A DNA stretch of 64,000 bases, taken from NCBI GenBank assembly GCA_019721075.1, contig JAHEAD010000006.1, positions 1-64,000 of the forward strand. Reading direction: 5' to 3'. A program made the translations under genes and the position numbers. Below the pieces are notes generated by a model, which was not told the DNA's origin, searched no databases, and saw only the letters and a list, made by a program, of their open reading frames with translations. How positions within the stretch are numbered: position 1 is the stretch's first letter; the number at the start of each line of letters is the position of its first letter. Origin of the DNA: Candidatus Sysuiplasma jiujiangense (GTDB taxonomy: Archaea > Thermoplasmatota > Thermoplasmata > Sysuiplasmatales > Sysuiplasmataceae). Below are positions 16,048 through 25,136 of this stretch, in pieces.

Positions 16048-17265
16048 ATGCATATGCCGTCCCGCATGGAGCAGGAAGGCGCAGTGACTCCGTTACAGGA
16101 CTCAAGGGCCGAGGGGAAGGAAAGTATAGTCTATCCCTATGAATTCGATTGCAGCATAAGGCGCAGAGCGAAAAGCTTCTCTTCAGCTTCATTCAGGCTC
16201 TCTGTTGCAGCATCTGCGCTTGAATTCCTGCTCCTTTCGGCGATCATATTCTCCGGCGGCGGGGAGGCACTTGCTCTGCGCTTAATGCATTATCCTTTTT
16301 ATTTCGCGGCGCCGCTTTTCATTTCGATCATTTTCACCCTTATGTTTGCCGCGGGACTGCCCTTCGCATGGACGTCATTCAGGCAGAAACAGCGATTCGG
16401 AATTGCCGTTTTACCGCCGCTGAAATGGCTTAAGGACGAGATCAAATTCTACGTGCTTTCCCTGGTCATTGCCGCAGCAGCTTCGGTCCTCGTCCTGCTG
16501 CTCATCTCAATATCCGGTCTGTGGTGGATCTATGCGGCTGCAATATATGTCCTGTTCATCCTGCTCTATTCCCGTTTCTTCCCCCTGCTTGCGGCAAGGT
16601 TTTTCTACACATTCAGGGAGTTGCCAGAGGGACGGGCAAGGGACGGCGTCCTGGAACTGCTTAACGCGCTGGGGCTTCAGAACCTGAAGATTTCAATGCT
16701 GGATGAAAGCGCCAGATCGAGAAGCGCCAACGCATTCGTAACAGGGCTGGGAAGGGCAAAGAGGGTTGTGCTCTTTGACAACCTGGTCAACACATTCGAT
16801 CCTGAGGAGGTAAAGTGCATAGCTGCACACGAACTAGGCCATTACCTCGCCGGAGACAGTTCTCGAAGCATGGCAATCCAGTCTGCAGCCGCGTTCCTGT
16901 ATGCAGGTGTCATCTATCTGGTTTACAGCCTTTCCCTGACCTCCAGGCTCCTGTATTCCCGCACCGATCCGCTGTCTCTCCTCATCATGTCCCTGACCGC
17001 CGGCATGCTTTCCCTCCTCCTGTCACCGCTGGCCAACTATTATTCAAGACTCAGAGAGAAGAAGGCGGATGAATTCTCGCTGAGGGTATCGGGAAACCCG
17101 GAGGCATTCATATCCGGCGAAAAAAGACTGTGTGACATCAATCTCATGGATGAAGAACCGTCATACTTGAGGCGTATACTCTTTGCAACACACCCGTCCA
17201 CGCTGGAGCGGATAGAAATGGGGAAGAGATGGACAGGAGGGAGGAATACCTCGGACCGTGACTGA
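16048..17265 (+). CDS. M48-family membrane zinc metalloprotease (Ste24/HtpX-like)
   Basis: This 405-residue integral membrane protease has hydrophobic segments near residues 53-72, 83-105, 133-156 and 158-183, the zinc motif HELGH (261-265), a further membrane pair near 275-335, and the third ligand E342 in REKKADEFS. The FATHPSTLERIE tail motif is typical of Ste24-type enzymes. It probably cleaves membrane or misfolded proteins. The first 45 residues are charged and poorly conserved, so the real start may be one of the internal methionines. The ACT-domain gene follows after 10 nt. Confidence 0.9.
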   Translation: MHMPSRMEQEGAVTPLQDSRAEGKESIVYPYEFDCSIRRRAKSFSSASFRLSVAASALEFLLLSAIIFSGGGEALALRLMHYPFYFAAPLFISIIFTLMFAAGLPFAWTSFRQKQRFGIAVLPPLKWLKDEIKFYVLSLVIAAAASVLVLLLISISGLWWIYAAAIYVLFILLYSRFFPLLAARFFYTFRELPEGRARDGVLELLNALGLQNLKISMLDESARSRSANAFVTGLGRAKRVVLFDNLVNTFDPEEVKCIAAHELGHYLAGDSSRSMAIQSAAAFLYAGVIYLVYSLSLTSRLLYSRTDPLSLLIMSLTAGMLSLLLSPLANYYSRLREKKADEFSLRVSGNPEAFISGEKRLCDINLMDEEPSYLRRILFATHPSTLERIEMGKRWTGGRNTSDRD

Positions 17266-17275
17266 AATATAGGTG

Positions 17276-17722
17276 ATGCCCGATCACACATGCGGGGAGT
17301 CAACGAAGGAATACGCTGTCACACTGGACAGGAAAAACGGTGGGCTCGCGGAACTGACTGATCAGCTGGGAAACAGCGGCGTGAACATCATAACGCTGAG
17401 TATGGTAGATGGAAACGGCGCAAGAACGGTGAGGCTGATCACGTCGGATGAGAAGACATGCAGGGATATGCTGGAAAAATTAAAATTGCGATATACCGAA
17501 AATGAAATTGTCACCGTTGTAGTTGAAGACAAGCCTGGTTCTCTCGCAAAACTGCTGAAAAAACTTCATCGTTCCAACGTGGAGGTAAATTCAACCTACA
17601 TGCTGAACAAGAGGAACGGGAAGGTCGAAATTGTTCTGGGCCTCAGCGATATCGAGGAAGGTAAGAATCTCCTCTTCAGGAAGCTCGGGCTGTCCTCCAC
17701 AATTCAGGCAGTGAAGGACTGA
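17276..17722 (+). CDS. Protein with two ACT-type domains
   Basis: About 148 residues hold two tandem ACT-like folds. The first spans roughly residues 10-70 (VTLDRKNGGLAELTDQLG). The second spans about 72-148 and is more canonical (VVVEDKPGSLAKLLKKLHRSNVEVNSTYM). ACT domains bind amino acids and serve as sensors; there is no catalytic domain, so this is likely a regulator or partner. The start could be GTG 17273 or ATG 17276. The 3' end overlaps the convergent IscA-type gene by 19 nt. Confidence 0.8.
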   Translation: MPDHTCGESTKEYAVTLDRKNGGLAELTDQLGNSGVNIITLSMVDGNGARTVRLITSDEKTCRDMLEKLKLRYTENEIVTVVVEDKPGSLAKLLKKLHRSNVEVNSTYMLNKRNGKVEIVLGLSDIEEGKNLLFRKLGLSSTIQAVKD

Positions 17723-18033
17723 CCGCAGCTGCAGGTGCTCTTTGCATTGGGATTGCTGAATGTGAAACCCGAACCCTGGAGGCTGTCTACATAGTCAACT
17801 TCGGTCCCCTCGATATATGCCGCGCTTTCCCTGTCAACGACGATTTTCACACCGCCTTTCTCAATCTGGAAATCGTTCAGCGCGTCAACCTTCTCGTCAA
17901 AGCTCATGCCGTACTTGAAACCGCCGCAACCTCCTCCTGCCACGTAAACCCTGAGATAAGCAGATTTCCCTCCCTGCGGCAAAAGCGTCTTTACCTTGCT
18001 GATGGCCTTCTCCGTGAATATTATGTCAAACAT
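17704..18033 (-). CDS. A-type iron-sulfur carrier (IscA/ErpA/HesB family)
   Basis: The 109-residue protein has the three conserved cysteines of A-type carriers (GGGCGGFKYG and CSCG near the C-terminus) and the typical FTEKAISKVKTLL opening. It delivers Fe-S clusters to apoproteins; possible clients in this window include the APS-reductase-type CysH. It is preceded by an AT-rich promoter (TTTGATATATAAAC near 18061-18075). It overlaps the ACT gene at the 3' end. Confidence 0.95.
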   Translation of the reverse strand: MFDIIFTEKAISKVKTLLPQGGKSAYLRVYVAGGGCGGFKYGMSFDEKVDALNDFQIEKGGVKIVVDRESAAYIEGTEVDYVDSLQGSGFTFSNPNAKSTCSCGQSFTA

Positions 18034-18154
18034 TTTTTCCGTCCCGGTATTTTATTGTACAATTTGATATATAAACATTTATTAGCTCCTCCCGCTAAGA
18101 TCATGCAGAGGTACTGGCGCGTGGCGCGTCCAGGCAGGTGCGGGTCATTAAGCC

Positions 18155-19198
18155 TTAGACGGTGAGCACTATTTTCCCGACATGTGCGCCACTCTCCATA
18201 TAATCCTGCGCCTGCGGCGCTTCCTCCAGCGTAAATACCCTGTCCACTATGGGATTCAGCCGGCCGGAGAAGACAAGGTCCATCACCGTATGGAATTCTT
18301 CGGGATCGCCCATTGTCGAACCGAGTATGCCAAGCTGCTTCCAGAAGACAAAACTCAGATCTGTTGATATCTGCCCTCCCGACGTTCTGCCGTAATTGAC
18401 AAACCTCCCCCCCTTCTCCAAAAGGCGGAAACTGTCCTTCCACACTGCGCTGCCGACAGAATCGAGAACGATATCGAACAGTTTCCCTCCTCTTCCAATG
18501 TGCCTTTTTGCCCAGCCTTCACCTTCCCCCGTTACGATCACCTCATCCGCTCCGGCCCTGAGAAGTGCCTCCTCCTTTGCCGCATACCTGGTCGTTACAG
18601 CGACATGGCAGTTGAACAGTTTTCCGATCTGGACGGCAGCAGAGGAAACACCTCCGCTGCCGCCAGTAACGAGTAGCCTTTCCCCAAACCGTACTTTCGC
18701 CCTGCCTGCAAGCGCATGCCATGCCGTCAGATAAACCAGCGGCGCGGCCGCTGCCTTTACGGAAGGGTAGTCTGCCGGCACTTTCTTCAGATTTCTCTGG
18801 GGCACGGCTACAAACTGCGCATAGGTGCCGTTGAGATGCTCGCCCAGTATCCTGTAATCTCTGCACAGCGAGGCCCTTCCGGAGATGCATTCCCGGCAGA
18901 TCCCGCAGCTTATGCCAGGGTTAAACACGATCCTGTCGCCTTCAGAAAAACTGCCGTTTCCTCCGGACACCTCAACGACCCTGCCCGCGGCATCTGCGCC
19001 GGGAATGTGCGGCATTTCCACTTTCAGTCCCGGAAAGCCATTTCTCACGGTTATGTCAAGTCTGTTGACAGACGCAGCTTCCACGCGTATGAGCGCTTCC
19101 CCGTCGTGAGGCACGGGGATGCCGAACGACATCATTCTGAGCACGTCCGACGCGCCATGCTTGCTGAAAGCCATCCCTTTCATTCCGTCATTCTGCAT
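18155..19198 (-). CDS. Zinc-type medium-chain alcohol dehydrogenase/quinone-reductase family
   Basis: This MDR-family oxidoreductase has a GroES-like N-terminal domain, a structural zinc lobe (CGICRECISGRASLC), and a Rossmann domain with LLVTGGSGGVSSAAVQIG. The GIPGADAAG-like region reads HIPGADAAGRVVEVSG. The catalytic-zinc cysteine is replaced: the early region reads ASVNRLDITVRNG, with no Cys, as in quinone-oxidoreductase-like members. It probably reduces or oxidises an aldehyde, alcohol or enone using NAD(P). Start is ATG 19198, with ATG 19183 as the alternative; about 27 upstream codons look non-coding. Confidence 0.88.
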   Translation of the reverse strand: MQNDGMKGMAFSKHGASDVLRMMSFGIPVPHDGEALIRVEAASVNRLDITVRNGFPGLKVEMPHIPGADAAGRVVEVSGGNGSFSEGDRIVFNPGISCGICRECISGRASLCRDYRILGEHLNGTYAQFVAVPQRNLKKVPADYPSVKAAAAPLVYLTAWHALAGRAKVRFGERLLVTGGSGGVSSAAVQIGKLFNCHVAVTTRYAAKEEALLRAGADEVIVTGEGEGWAKRHIGRGGKLFDIVLDSVGSAVWKDSFRLLEKGGRFVNYGRTSGGQISTDLSFVFWKQLGILGSTMGDPEEFHTVMDLVFSGRLNPIVDRVFTLEEAPQAQDYMESGAHVGKIVLTV

Positions 19199-19338
19199 AC
19201 GGTTCTCACGCCACGGAGAGTGAATGCAGTGAAATCTATTATCTTTGCGCCAGCCTCGGTGCATGGCAATAATGCGCACATCTGTTCGTATTTCGTGCTG
19301 TGGTAAAACGCTTGAACCAAAATCCGCTTATAAGATTC

Positions 19339-19695
19339 ATGCGTCTCACTTCAGCTATGACAGAGGGAATTGCTGAATACAGGAAGTATTCGGACGGGAT
19401 GCATGAGGAGAAGATATGGCTTGCCGCCGATTTCAGGACAATGCTCATCCGCCGGGCTATCGAAAAGGCAGGCAGCGTCAATCAGCTCGGCCGTATTCTC
19501 GGTTACCGGTCGAGGGTTCACCCCGGCTGGAGCGTCAGGCAGCTGCTCAACGGAGCTCAGCCATTCACTATGGAAAGGCTTGCCATTCTAAGCACTTTCC
19601 TGGATTATCCCATGGATGAGATACTGAAGAACAGCGTTCCGAAAAGAAGGGCGCAGAACCACAGGCATCTCAGCCCTTCATACAGCCGCACCTGA
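19339..19695 (+). CDS. Putative helix-turn-helix DNA-binding protein
   Basis: A protein of about 118 residues whose central part (LIRRAIEKAGSVNQLGRILG, then WSVRQLLNGAQPFTMERLAILSTFL) resembles a Cro/XRE-like helix-turn-helix: 'SVNQLGRILGYRS' as helix-turn and 'TMERLAILSTFL' as a following helix. It ends in a basic tail (VPKRRAQNHRHL). It is divergent from the dehydrogenase gene and 60 nt upstream of thioredoxin reductase, so it could regulate either. The start is uncertain (19339 or 19357). I do not recognise a named family. Confidence 0.6.
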   Translation: MRLTSAMTEGIAEYRKYSDGMHEEKIWLAADFRTMLIRRAIEKAGSVNQLGRILGYRSRVHPGWSVRQLLNGAQPFTMERLAILSTFLDYPMDEILKNSVPKRRAQNHRHLSPSYSRT

Positions 19696-19754
19696 GTTGA
19701 AACTGTTCAGCGGGAAAGAAAACGTTATTTAGGGACCTGCAAATTGCTCAACCG

Positions 19755-20690
19755 ATGGAAAACAGCACAAGGAATCTGATCATAATCGGTTCGGGACCCG
19801 CAGGACTGACTGCGGCGATTTACGCATCGAGAGCGCTTCTCAAGCCTCTCGTAATAGCAGGCAGGACGCCCGGCGGGCAGCTCATGATCACAAGCGAAGT
19901 CGAAAATTTTCCGGGTTTCCCGGAGGCAATTCTCGGACCGGACCTTATGGTGAAGATGAGGGAACAGGCATCCCGTTTCGGGTCGGACTTCATAGACGAC
20001 GACGTGACGGCGGTTGATTTCAGCACCAGACCTCTGAAAGTGATGGTTGACAGGGAAACATTCACCGCCAGGGCCGTAATCGTGGCTACGGGAGCCAGCG
20101 CTCTGTGGCTGGGGCTGGAATCCGAGAAAAGATTCATGGGAAAGGGTGTTTCGGGATGCGCAACATGCGACGGCGCATTCTTCAAGAACGCCCATGTGGC
20201 AGTGATCGGCGGGGGCGACTCCGCGCTTGAGGAAGCGCTATTCCTCACGAGGTATGCATCACATGTAACCATTGTGCACAGGCGTGACAGGCTACGGGCC
20301 TCCCCGTACATGCAGAAGAGGGCGGAGAGCAACGAAAAGATCTCATTCAAATGGAATTCAGTTGTCTCTAAGATAGTTGGCGAAAAGACCGTCAGGGGTC
20401 TGGTCCTTAAAAATGTCGAAACAGACATGGAGGAGACTATGGCTGTCGGCGGCGTTTTCGTTGCCATCGGGCACAAGCCCAATACGGACATATTCAGGGG
20501 ACAGCTGCCGCTTGACGATAAAGGGTATATAATCGTCAGGGACGGAAGCAAAACAGGCGTTGAGGGCGTCTTCGCTTCCGGAGATGTACACGATCACAGA
20601 TACAGGCAGGCCGTCACGGCGGCCGGAATGGGATGTGTTTCAGCACTTGACGCGCAGAAATACCTTGAAGAGAACGACGGGCATAATTAG
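19755..20690 (+). CDS. trxB: Thioredoxin reductase
   Basis: This 311-residue low-molecular-weight flavoprotein shows FAD-binding IIGSGPAGLTAAIYASRA, the redox-active CATC (C135 and C138), NAD(P)-binding VIGGGDSALEEALFL and the C-terminal FAD motif VEGVFASGDVHDH. It reduces thioredoxin-like proteins. In Thermoplasma the enzyme prefers NADH; the cofactor preference cannot be decided here. The stop shares 4 nt with the convergent kinase-like gene (TTAG read on both strands). Confidence 0.95.
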   Translation: MENSTRNLIIIGSGPAGLTAAIYASRALLKPLVIAGRTPGGQLMITSEVENFPGFPEAILGPDLMVKMREQASRFGSDFIDDDVTAVDFSTRPLKVMVDRETFTARAVIVATGASALWLGLESEKRFMGKGVSGCATCDGAFFKNAHVAVIGGGDSALEEALFLTRYASHVTIVHRRDRLRASPYMQKRAESNEKISFKWNSVVSKIVGEKTVRGLVLKNVETDMEETMAVGGVFVAIGHKPNTDIFRGQLPLDDKGYIIVRDGSKTGVEGVFASGDVHDHRYRQAVTAAGMGCVSALDAQKYLEENDGHN

Positions 20691-21766
20691 TAGCTCAGCG
20701 GCATCAGCAGGCTGAGGAAATTGGAATATGCCCCGCCATCCTCCACTGTTCCTATTGTGACGTTCCCGCCGTACCTCCGGCTGAGTATCATTACCGCCAT
20801 GACATCCACGTTGCCACGCAGGAGCGTGTCAATATCGCCAACATCGGATATGACCTTGGGAACCCTGTTTCTGGGAAACCCCTCAGGCGTGATCGTCACA
20901 AGTGTAGACCGCATCAGTGAAAGTTCCTCCTTTGCCGCAATATCGAAGCGCCTGCATCCCTTCTGGAGGTTGTTCAGAAGCGAAAGAGAGTGTTCGAACA
21001 GATCGGACAGGTGCACGTCTCCGCTTACGGTGAAATTATCCGGGCACTCAATCGTGACACTGTAATCGTGCCCGAAACTCTCTCTGAACCGTTTCGAGCC
21101 TTCCGAAATCGCTTCCGCGAGAGATCTGGGCCTGAATGTGACGTCCTCCATATTCCCTTTTGCAAGCTTGGTCAGTTTGGAGAAGGTGTTAATCAGATTG
21201 CCCACCGTTTTTGACTGTGCTATGATATTGTCTGTGAGCTTTTTTCCCACGCTGTTCTCTGTCCTGTTGAGCAGTTCGGAGAATGTGAGTATTGCCTGGT
21301 TGAGATCTCCGATATCATGCTCCATGATCTTGTTGATGCTTTCGAGATACTGTGTATATTCCGCGAGTCTCTTTTCCAGTGTATAACGTTCCATTATGAT
21401 GCGTGCCCCCTCGCTGGCATCCTTTATCGCCCTCGGGAGCGAGTCGCGGTAGCCTGGTTCACGAAGGACAAGCTGCACCGTTCCCTTCCCCAGGTATCGG
21501 AGATATCTGACAGGCTCGTCCGTCAGGAGCACCGTGGGCATTGTATTGGACTGGAGATGTATGCGCAGAAATTCCTCCTCGTTCTCCTGAAGAAATGGAA
21601 GTTCGAGGAGTGCGACTGTGCCGTAGGCCTGGGTGTTCATTGAAATGAGGAATGATACGGGGGTCGTTTCAGTAACCTGGAAACCGGGGAGTGAAGAGAG
21701 ATATGATGCATCTTCCCTGTGCCTGTCTTCACCCTCGCTGACGACGACAACGCCGATATTTTCCAT
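20687..21766 (-). CDS. Degenerate receiver + histidine-kinase-like protein
   Basis: This 359-residue soluble protein has three parts. Residues 1-125 look like a response-regulator receiver in which the phospho-acceptor Asp is Glu (E55 in VALLELP) and the conserved Lys is Arg (R102). Residues 125-200 form a HisKA-like helical hairpin with H150-D151 in IMEHDIGDLNQAI. Residues 210-359 resemble an HATPase domain with a recognisable late glycine box (SRRYGGNVTIG) but no clear N-box asparagines. It may be a pseudokinase or scaffold. No membrane segment is seen. Alternatively the HATPase domain is merely very divergent. Confidence 0.7.
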   Translation of the reverse strand: MENIGVVVVSEGEDRHREDASYLSSLPGFQVTETTPVSFLISMNTQAYGTVALLELPFLQENEEEFLRIHLQSNTMPTVLLTDEPVRYLRYLGKGTVQLVLREPGYRDSLPRAIKDASEGARIIMERYTLEKRLAEYTQYLESINKIMEHDIGDLNQAILTFSELLNRTENSVGKKLTDNIIAQSKTVGNLINTFSKLTKLAKGNMEDVTFRPRSLAEAISEGSKRFRESFGHDYSVTIECPDNFTVSGDVHLSDLFEHSLSLLNNLQKGCRRFDIAAKEELSLMRSTLVTITPEGFPRNRVPKVISDVGDIDTLLRGNVDVMAVMILSRRYGGNVTIGTVEDGGAYSNFLSLLMPLSY

Positions 21767-21874
21767 GTCACATTTCCAGCTTTCCGAATGAATTCCCGGG
21801 GCAGCCTTATAATTGTTTCTTTGACAATGATGATTGGAATAACAATCCGCCGCTTCTATTCCGCTCAGGGAGGA

Positions 21875-23149
21875 TCACCTTGGCTTGACGGTTGCGCCTG
21901 AAGGGACTCCCGGCTGTTTGAGCCGGAAGAGCAGTGAGTAGAGCGTGAACTGGCCTCCCCCCCTCTTTTCCGGCTCCTTCAGCCTCAGGAAGAGGAGTGA
22001 AGTGGAAAATCTGCCGGCCACCACAACCATGTAAGCCACAAGCAGCGCGTACCTCAAATGGTAGAAGCCCAGGAGGAACTGGAGGAGATAGCCGCCGGTA
22101 AGCGCTCCTCCGAAATAAACGATGCCGTTGAAACCGTTCATGATCGAGATGTATTCGGCCTTGTTACCTCCGGGAACTATGTCCATGAGATATGAGTTCA
22201 TGACGACATTCTGAATCGCACCCGCAATACCGCTGTATACCTCGAGGATGAGAAATTCACCGTAGGTGCTGAAAAACGCATAGAAAAATGGTATGGCGGT
22301 AAGCATAAGCCTGTTGCCGAAAATGAGGGGTGTCCTGTCTATTCTGTCAACAATTCGTCCGATCAGGAACTGGCCGATAATTGTGGCAGTCAGAGAGACA
22401 ACCGTGAGCACTGCTATCGTCGACAGGCTGAAGTGCATCAGTGATACGATTGTTATAGGGAAAAGGGGCCATGCCATGGACCAGAAGTATCCCTGGGCAT
22501 TCATTGCCACGAAATACCTGTAGAAATCGCCGTGCTGTTTTATTCTGGAAAGTGTCTTTCGCATGCTGCCTGTAATCTTTGTCCTGTGCTCCTTTTCCCT
22601 TATCTGAGTAACAAGTACTGCTGATGCAACATAGGAAGCTACTGCGGCAAGGAAAGGTATCTGTATGTCCCTTCTCACTGTTCCGTGAAGCAGGAAGATC
22701 ATGCTTCCCACTGCAACCAGGGTGCCGACAGAGCCGATATTGTTTATCACCGAGAGGAAATGGCCCCTGTTGCCCGAATCCGTAATGTCCGCTATCAGCG
22801 AGAACCAGTTCACCGTAATCATCGCGGAGATGAGGGAGAGAACAGCATATGTGACAATGAGTTCATCAGGTGTCACGACCACGGACATCATGAACCACAG
22901 CAGGGCAAGGCAGATGCTTCCGACAACAAGAAAGGGTCTCCTTCTTCCGAACCTGTCGCTCAGTCTTCCCCAGAGCAGCTGCCCGCCGTTTGCAAGGGAA
23001 TTTGCCGACGACTGGAGCCATCCCATATCTGAAGCGGAGGCACCTATGAGGACGCCGTAAGCGCCGACAAACATGGACGCAGCCGTGGCGCCCAGCGATA
23101 TGACGAGCGTCCTTATCGAAAGGACGACTTCATTTCTCATTCGATGCAT
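21875..23149 (-). CDS. MFS transporter
   Basis: A 12-helix major facilitator protein of about 424 residues. The A motif is clear in the loop after the second helix (GQLLWGRLSDRFGRRRPF), with a partial repeat in the second half (IGQFLIGRIVDRIDRTPL). The substrate is unknown. Start ATG 23149 is preferred because a TATA-like TTTTATAAG (about 23185-23194, minus) lies too close to GTG 23173. A second, distinct MFS protein is encoded at 43491-44876. Confidence 0.9.
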   Translation of the reverse strand: MHRMRNEVVLSIRTLVISLGATAASMFVGAYGVLIGASASDMGWLQSSANSLANGGQLLWGRLSDRFGRRRPFLVVGSICLALLWFMMSVVVTPDELIVTYAVLSLISAMITVNWFSLIADITDSGNRGHFLSVINNIGSVGTLVAVGSMIFLLHGTVRRDIQIPFLAAVASYVASAVLVTQIREKEHRTKITGSMRKTLSRIKQHGDFYRYFVAMNAQGYFWSMAWPLFPITIVSLMHFSLSTIAVLTVVSLTATIIGQFLIGRIVDRIDRTPLIFGNRLMLTAIPFFYAFFSTYGEFLILEVYSGIAGAIQNVVMNSYLMDIVPGGNKAEYISIMNGFNGIVYFGGALTGGYLLQFLLGFYHLRYALLVAYMVVVAGRFSTSLLFLRLKEPEKRGGGQFTLYSLLFRLKQPGVPSGATVKPR

Positions 23150-23320
23150 CCCGTTTTTATGGGTCTGCCTCACCCCTGAAGGTGCTTATAAAAATTGTGA
23201 TGGCCCTCTCATCCGGCGGAACGACAGGCGCATGTGGCGACGATCGAGACAGGAAACGGAAAACAATTTCGCCGTCAGCCCTGCGAATGATCGCACGGCG
23301 GGCTGTGAAAGATCTGGCTC

Positions 23321-24406
23321 TTACCGCAACATGCTGCCGTCGTTCCTCACCCTGCGGGTCTGCATCCTTCTCCCCTTCTCGAGTGCAAGAACGAAACCGT
23401 CCGCGGCAGGATCTTCCAGATGAACGGATCTGTTCTTCCCGCGCTTCAGCACAACCCCCTGCCGCTGCGGTGCTGTGGTTCCGATAACGTGAGACTGTAT
23501 TCCGCTGCTGCGGAGCTTATCCAGTATATCGCCGGCGTATCGCTCTTTCACTGTCACAAGCAGCATCCCTTCGCTGCTGCTCTTGTACGGATTGAAACCA
23601 AGGAAATCAGACAGTGCCGCGATTTCGCTGTCATATGTCGATGCCGGCAGTTCAACTGTAAAGCCGACGTTCGATGAGTGCGCAATCTCATGGATTGCAC
23701 CGAATAGCCCCCTTTCACTTGCATCATGCATTGATGTTATGCCGTGCATGCCGGCCAGGACAGTGGTCTTTTCCAGGATGGAAAGCTCACTGAGGCGCCT
23801 CCGCAGCCTTCCAATGAATCCCCTCCCGAAGTTCTGCGTCAGTATCTCCTCCAGTTCGTATGAAAGGAGAATGCTGCTCTCCAGTGCGGGCGTGCCTGCG
23901 CCGATGAGCAGATCTCCCGGTCCGGCATTGACGGGCAATATGAGGCTGTCCGGATGGCCGGTGGCAATTACTGTTCCGGCACCGAGTACTGGCGGGGCAC
24001 ACCCTTCATACTTCCCGGTGTGGCCCGTTACAATAGAAGCGCCGATATTTCCTGCCTCCCTGTTGAATGTTTCGCTTATTGAAAAAATGCGTTTCTTCGG
24101 ATAATCCTCCGGAAGGTTCCAGTCAACCGCTATGTACTCCGGCATCAGGCCTGAAAGGGCGGTATCTGCAACCATAATCTGGAAGGCAAACCAGGCCGCC
24201 TCACTGACGCGCATTCCTGGATTGATATAGAGCGGATCGGTGCTGACAACCATTGCCATGTCCTTGGTCAGCGATATGACGCCGAAATCAGCGCCGTAAC
24301 GCGGCCCCAGGACGACACTCCTTTTCTTCGCGCCTGTGAGTCTGCAGAGCCGCTCGATATCCCTGATCGTGAATTTGCCCTGTCTGCCCAACGTAGCCTT
24401 GTTCAA
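23321..24406 (-). CDS. AIR-synthase-related (PurM/HypE-fold) protein
   Basis: This 361-residue protein has the PurM superfamily two-domain fold: an N-terminal ATP-binding part (GADFGVISLTKDMAMVVSTDPL, VADTALSGLMPEYIAVDWNLP, IVTGHTGKY), then GAGTPALESSILLSYELEE and GITSMHDASERGLFGAIHEIA. It lacks the C-terminal PRIC/GC cyanation tail of HypE, and purine genes are not nearby, so HypE or PurM function is unlikely. Archaeal 'AIR synthase-related' proteins of this type are of unknown reaction, presumably forming an acyl-phosphate or iminophosphate with ATP. It is divergent from the next hypothetical gene. Confidence 0.8.
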   Translation of the reverse strand: MNKATLGRQGKFTIRDIERLCRLTGAKKRSVVLGPRYGADFGVISLTKDMAMVVSTDPLYINPGMRVSEAAWFAFQIMVADTALSGLMPEYIAVDWNLPEDYPKKRIFSISETFNREAGNIGASIVTGHTGKYEGCAPPVLGAGTVIATGHPDSLILPVNAGPGDLLIGAGTPALESSILLSYELEEILTQNFGRGFIGRLRRRLSELSILEKTTVLAGMHGITSMHDASERGLFGAIHEIAHSSNVGFTVELPASTYDSEIAALSDFLGFNPYKSSSEGMLLVTVKERYAGDILDKLRSSGIQSHVIGTTAPQRQGVVLKRGKNRSVHLEDPAADGFVLALEKGRRMQTRRVRNDGSMLR

Positions 24407-24430
24407 CGGACTACCATACTCCCGGCGGAA

Positions 24431-24440
24431 TTATAATTAT
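24431..24440 (+). promoter_or_regulatory. TATA box for the hypothetical gene at 24465
   Basis: TTATAATTAT is centred about 30 nt before ATG 24465, the spacing expected for a leaderless archaeal transcript. It supports this start over upstream in-frame codons. Confidence 0.5.
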
Positions 24441-24464
24441 CGCCCGTCCTGTGCAATTATTATT

Positions 24465-25136
24465 ATGCCACGCGGGATCAGCCGTTACACAATGGCCAGA
24501 AACACGCTGACATCAGAGCTGTCTGTCTATCTCAGGGTCCGGAAGGCAGGCGAGGTGCCGCTGGAAGTCTACGACACCCTTTATTATTCAGGCAGATTCG
24601 ATCCTATATACAGAATCCAGGGGGATATGGTGCTGAGCGCCTATTACAGACCGGAAGGATACAGGGAAAGCAGAATAAGAAGGATGGGAAGGAATGTGCT
24701 GAAGGAACTGACAATAGATTTGAAAGACAGGCCCGGTGGCACAGAGGTAAAGGTAGAGAATATGATTCCGGTATTCGAGGAGGAGCGTTCATTCTTCAGG
24801 GACCCCAAGATCAGGCTGTCCACAAAGTCGAACTCGCCTGCTTCCAGGTTTCAAGGCACAGTGGACGGGCAGATCTGCGTGCTCGGGTTTGCGGAATCGG
24901 TGCTGCTAAAGATAGACGGACTCGAACCTTCCGAGGATGGAAGGCTGCTACTGACGCTGCATGACAGGGAATTCGAAACAGCAGCAGTGAAGAGGTTGTC
25001 AGCCGGCCTGTCAGGCTCAGGCATCAGAGCATCCGTTACCAGGCATACGATCTCCGTTGAATACAGGCGTAATGAGTTTGCCCGGATAGCACTGCCGTTC
25101 ATCACCGATGTTCTGGAAAACAACACTGTTGCCTAG
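24465..25136 (+). CDS. Hypothetical protein, unknown function
   Basis: This protein of about 223 residues starts at ATG 24465, selected by the TATA spacing; ATG 24492 is an alternative. It is soluble and beta-rich, with basic stretches (RPEGYRESRIRRMGRNVLKEL) and an acidic middle (ENMIPVFEEERSFF). No motif is recognised. The C-terminal half (SVLLKIDGLEPSEDGRLLLTLHD) could form a small alpha-beta domain repeated twice. It ends in CTAG, which serves as stop for this gene and for the convergent epimerase-like gene. Confidence 0.7.
   Translation: MPRGISRYTMARNTLTSELSVYLRVRKAGEVPLEVYDTLYYSGRFDPIYRIQGDMVLSAYYRPEGYRESRIRRMGRNVLKELTIDLKDRPGGTEVKVENMIPVFEEERSFFRDPKIRLSTKSNSPASRFQGTVDGQICVLGFAESVLLKIDGLEPSEDGRLLLTLHDREFETAAVKRLSAGLSGSGIRASVTRHTISVEYRRNEFARIALPFITDVLENNTVA

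Noticed and set aside
23321-24406. HypE (hydrogenase maturation) assignment
   Set aside because: The C-terminal carbamoyl-accepting cysteine tail is absent and no hyp or hydrogenase genes are nearby.
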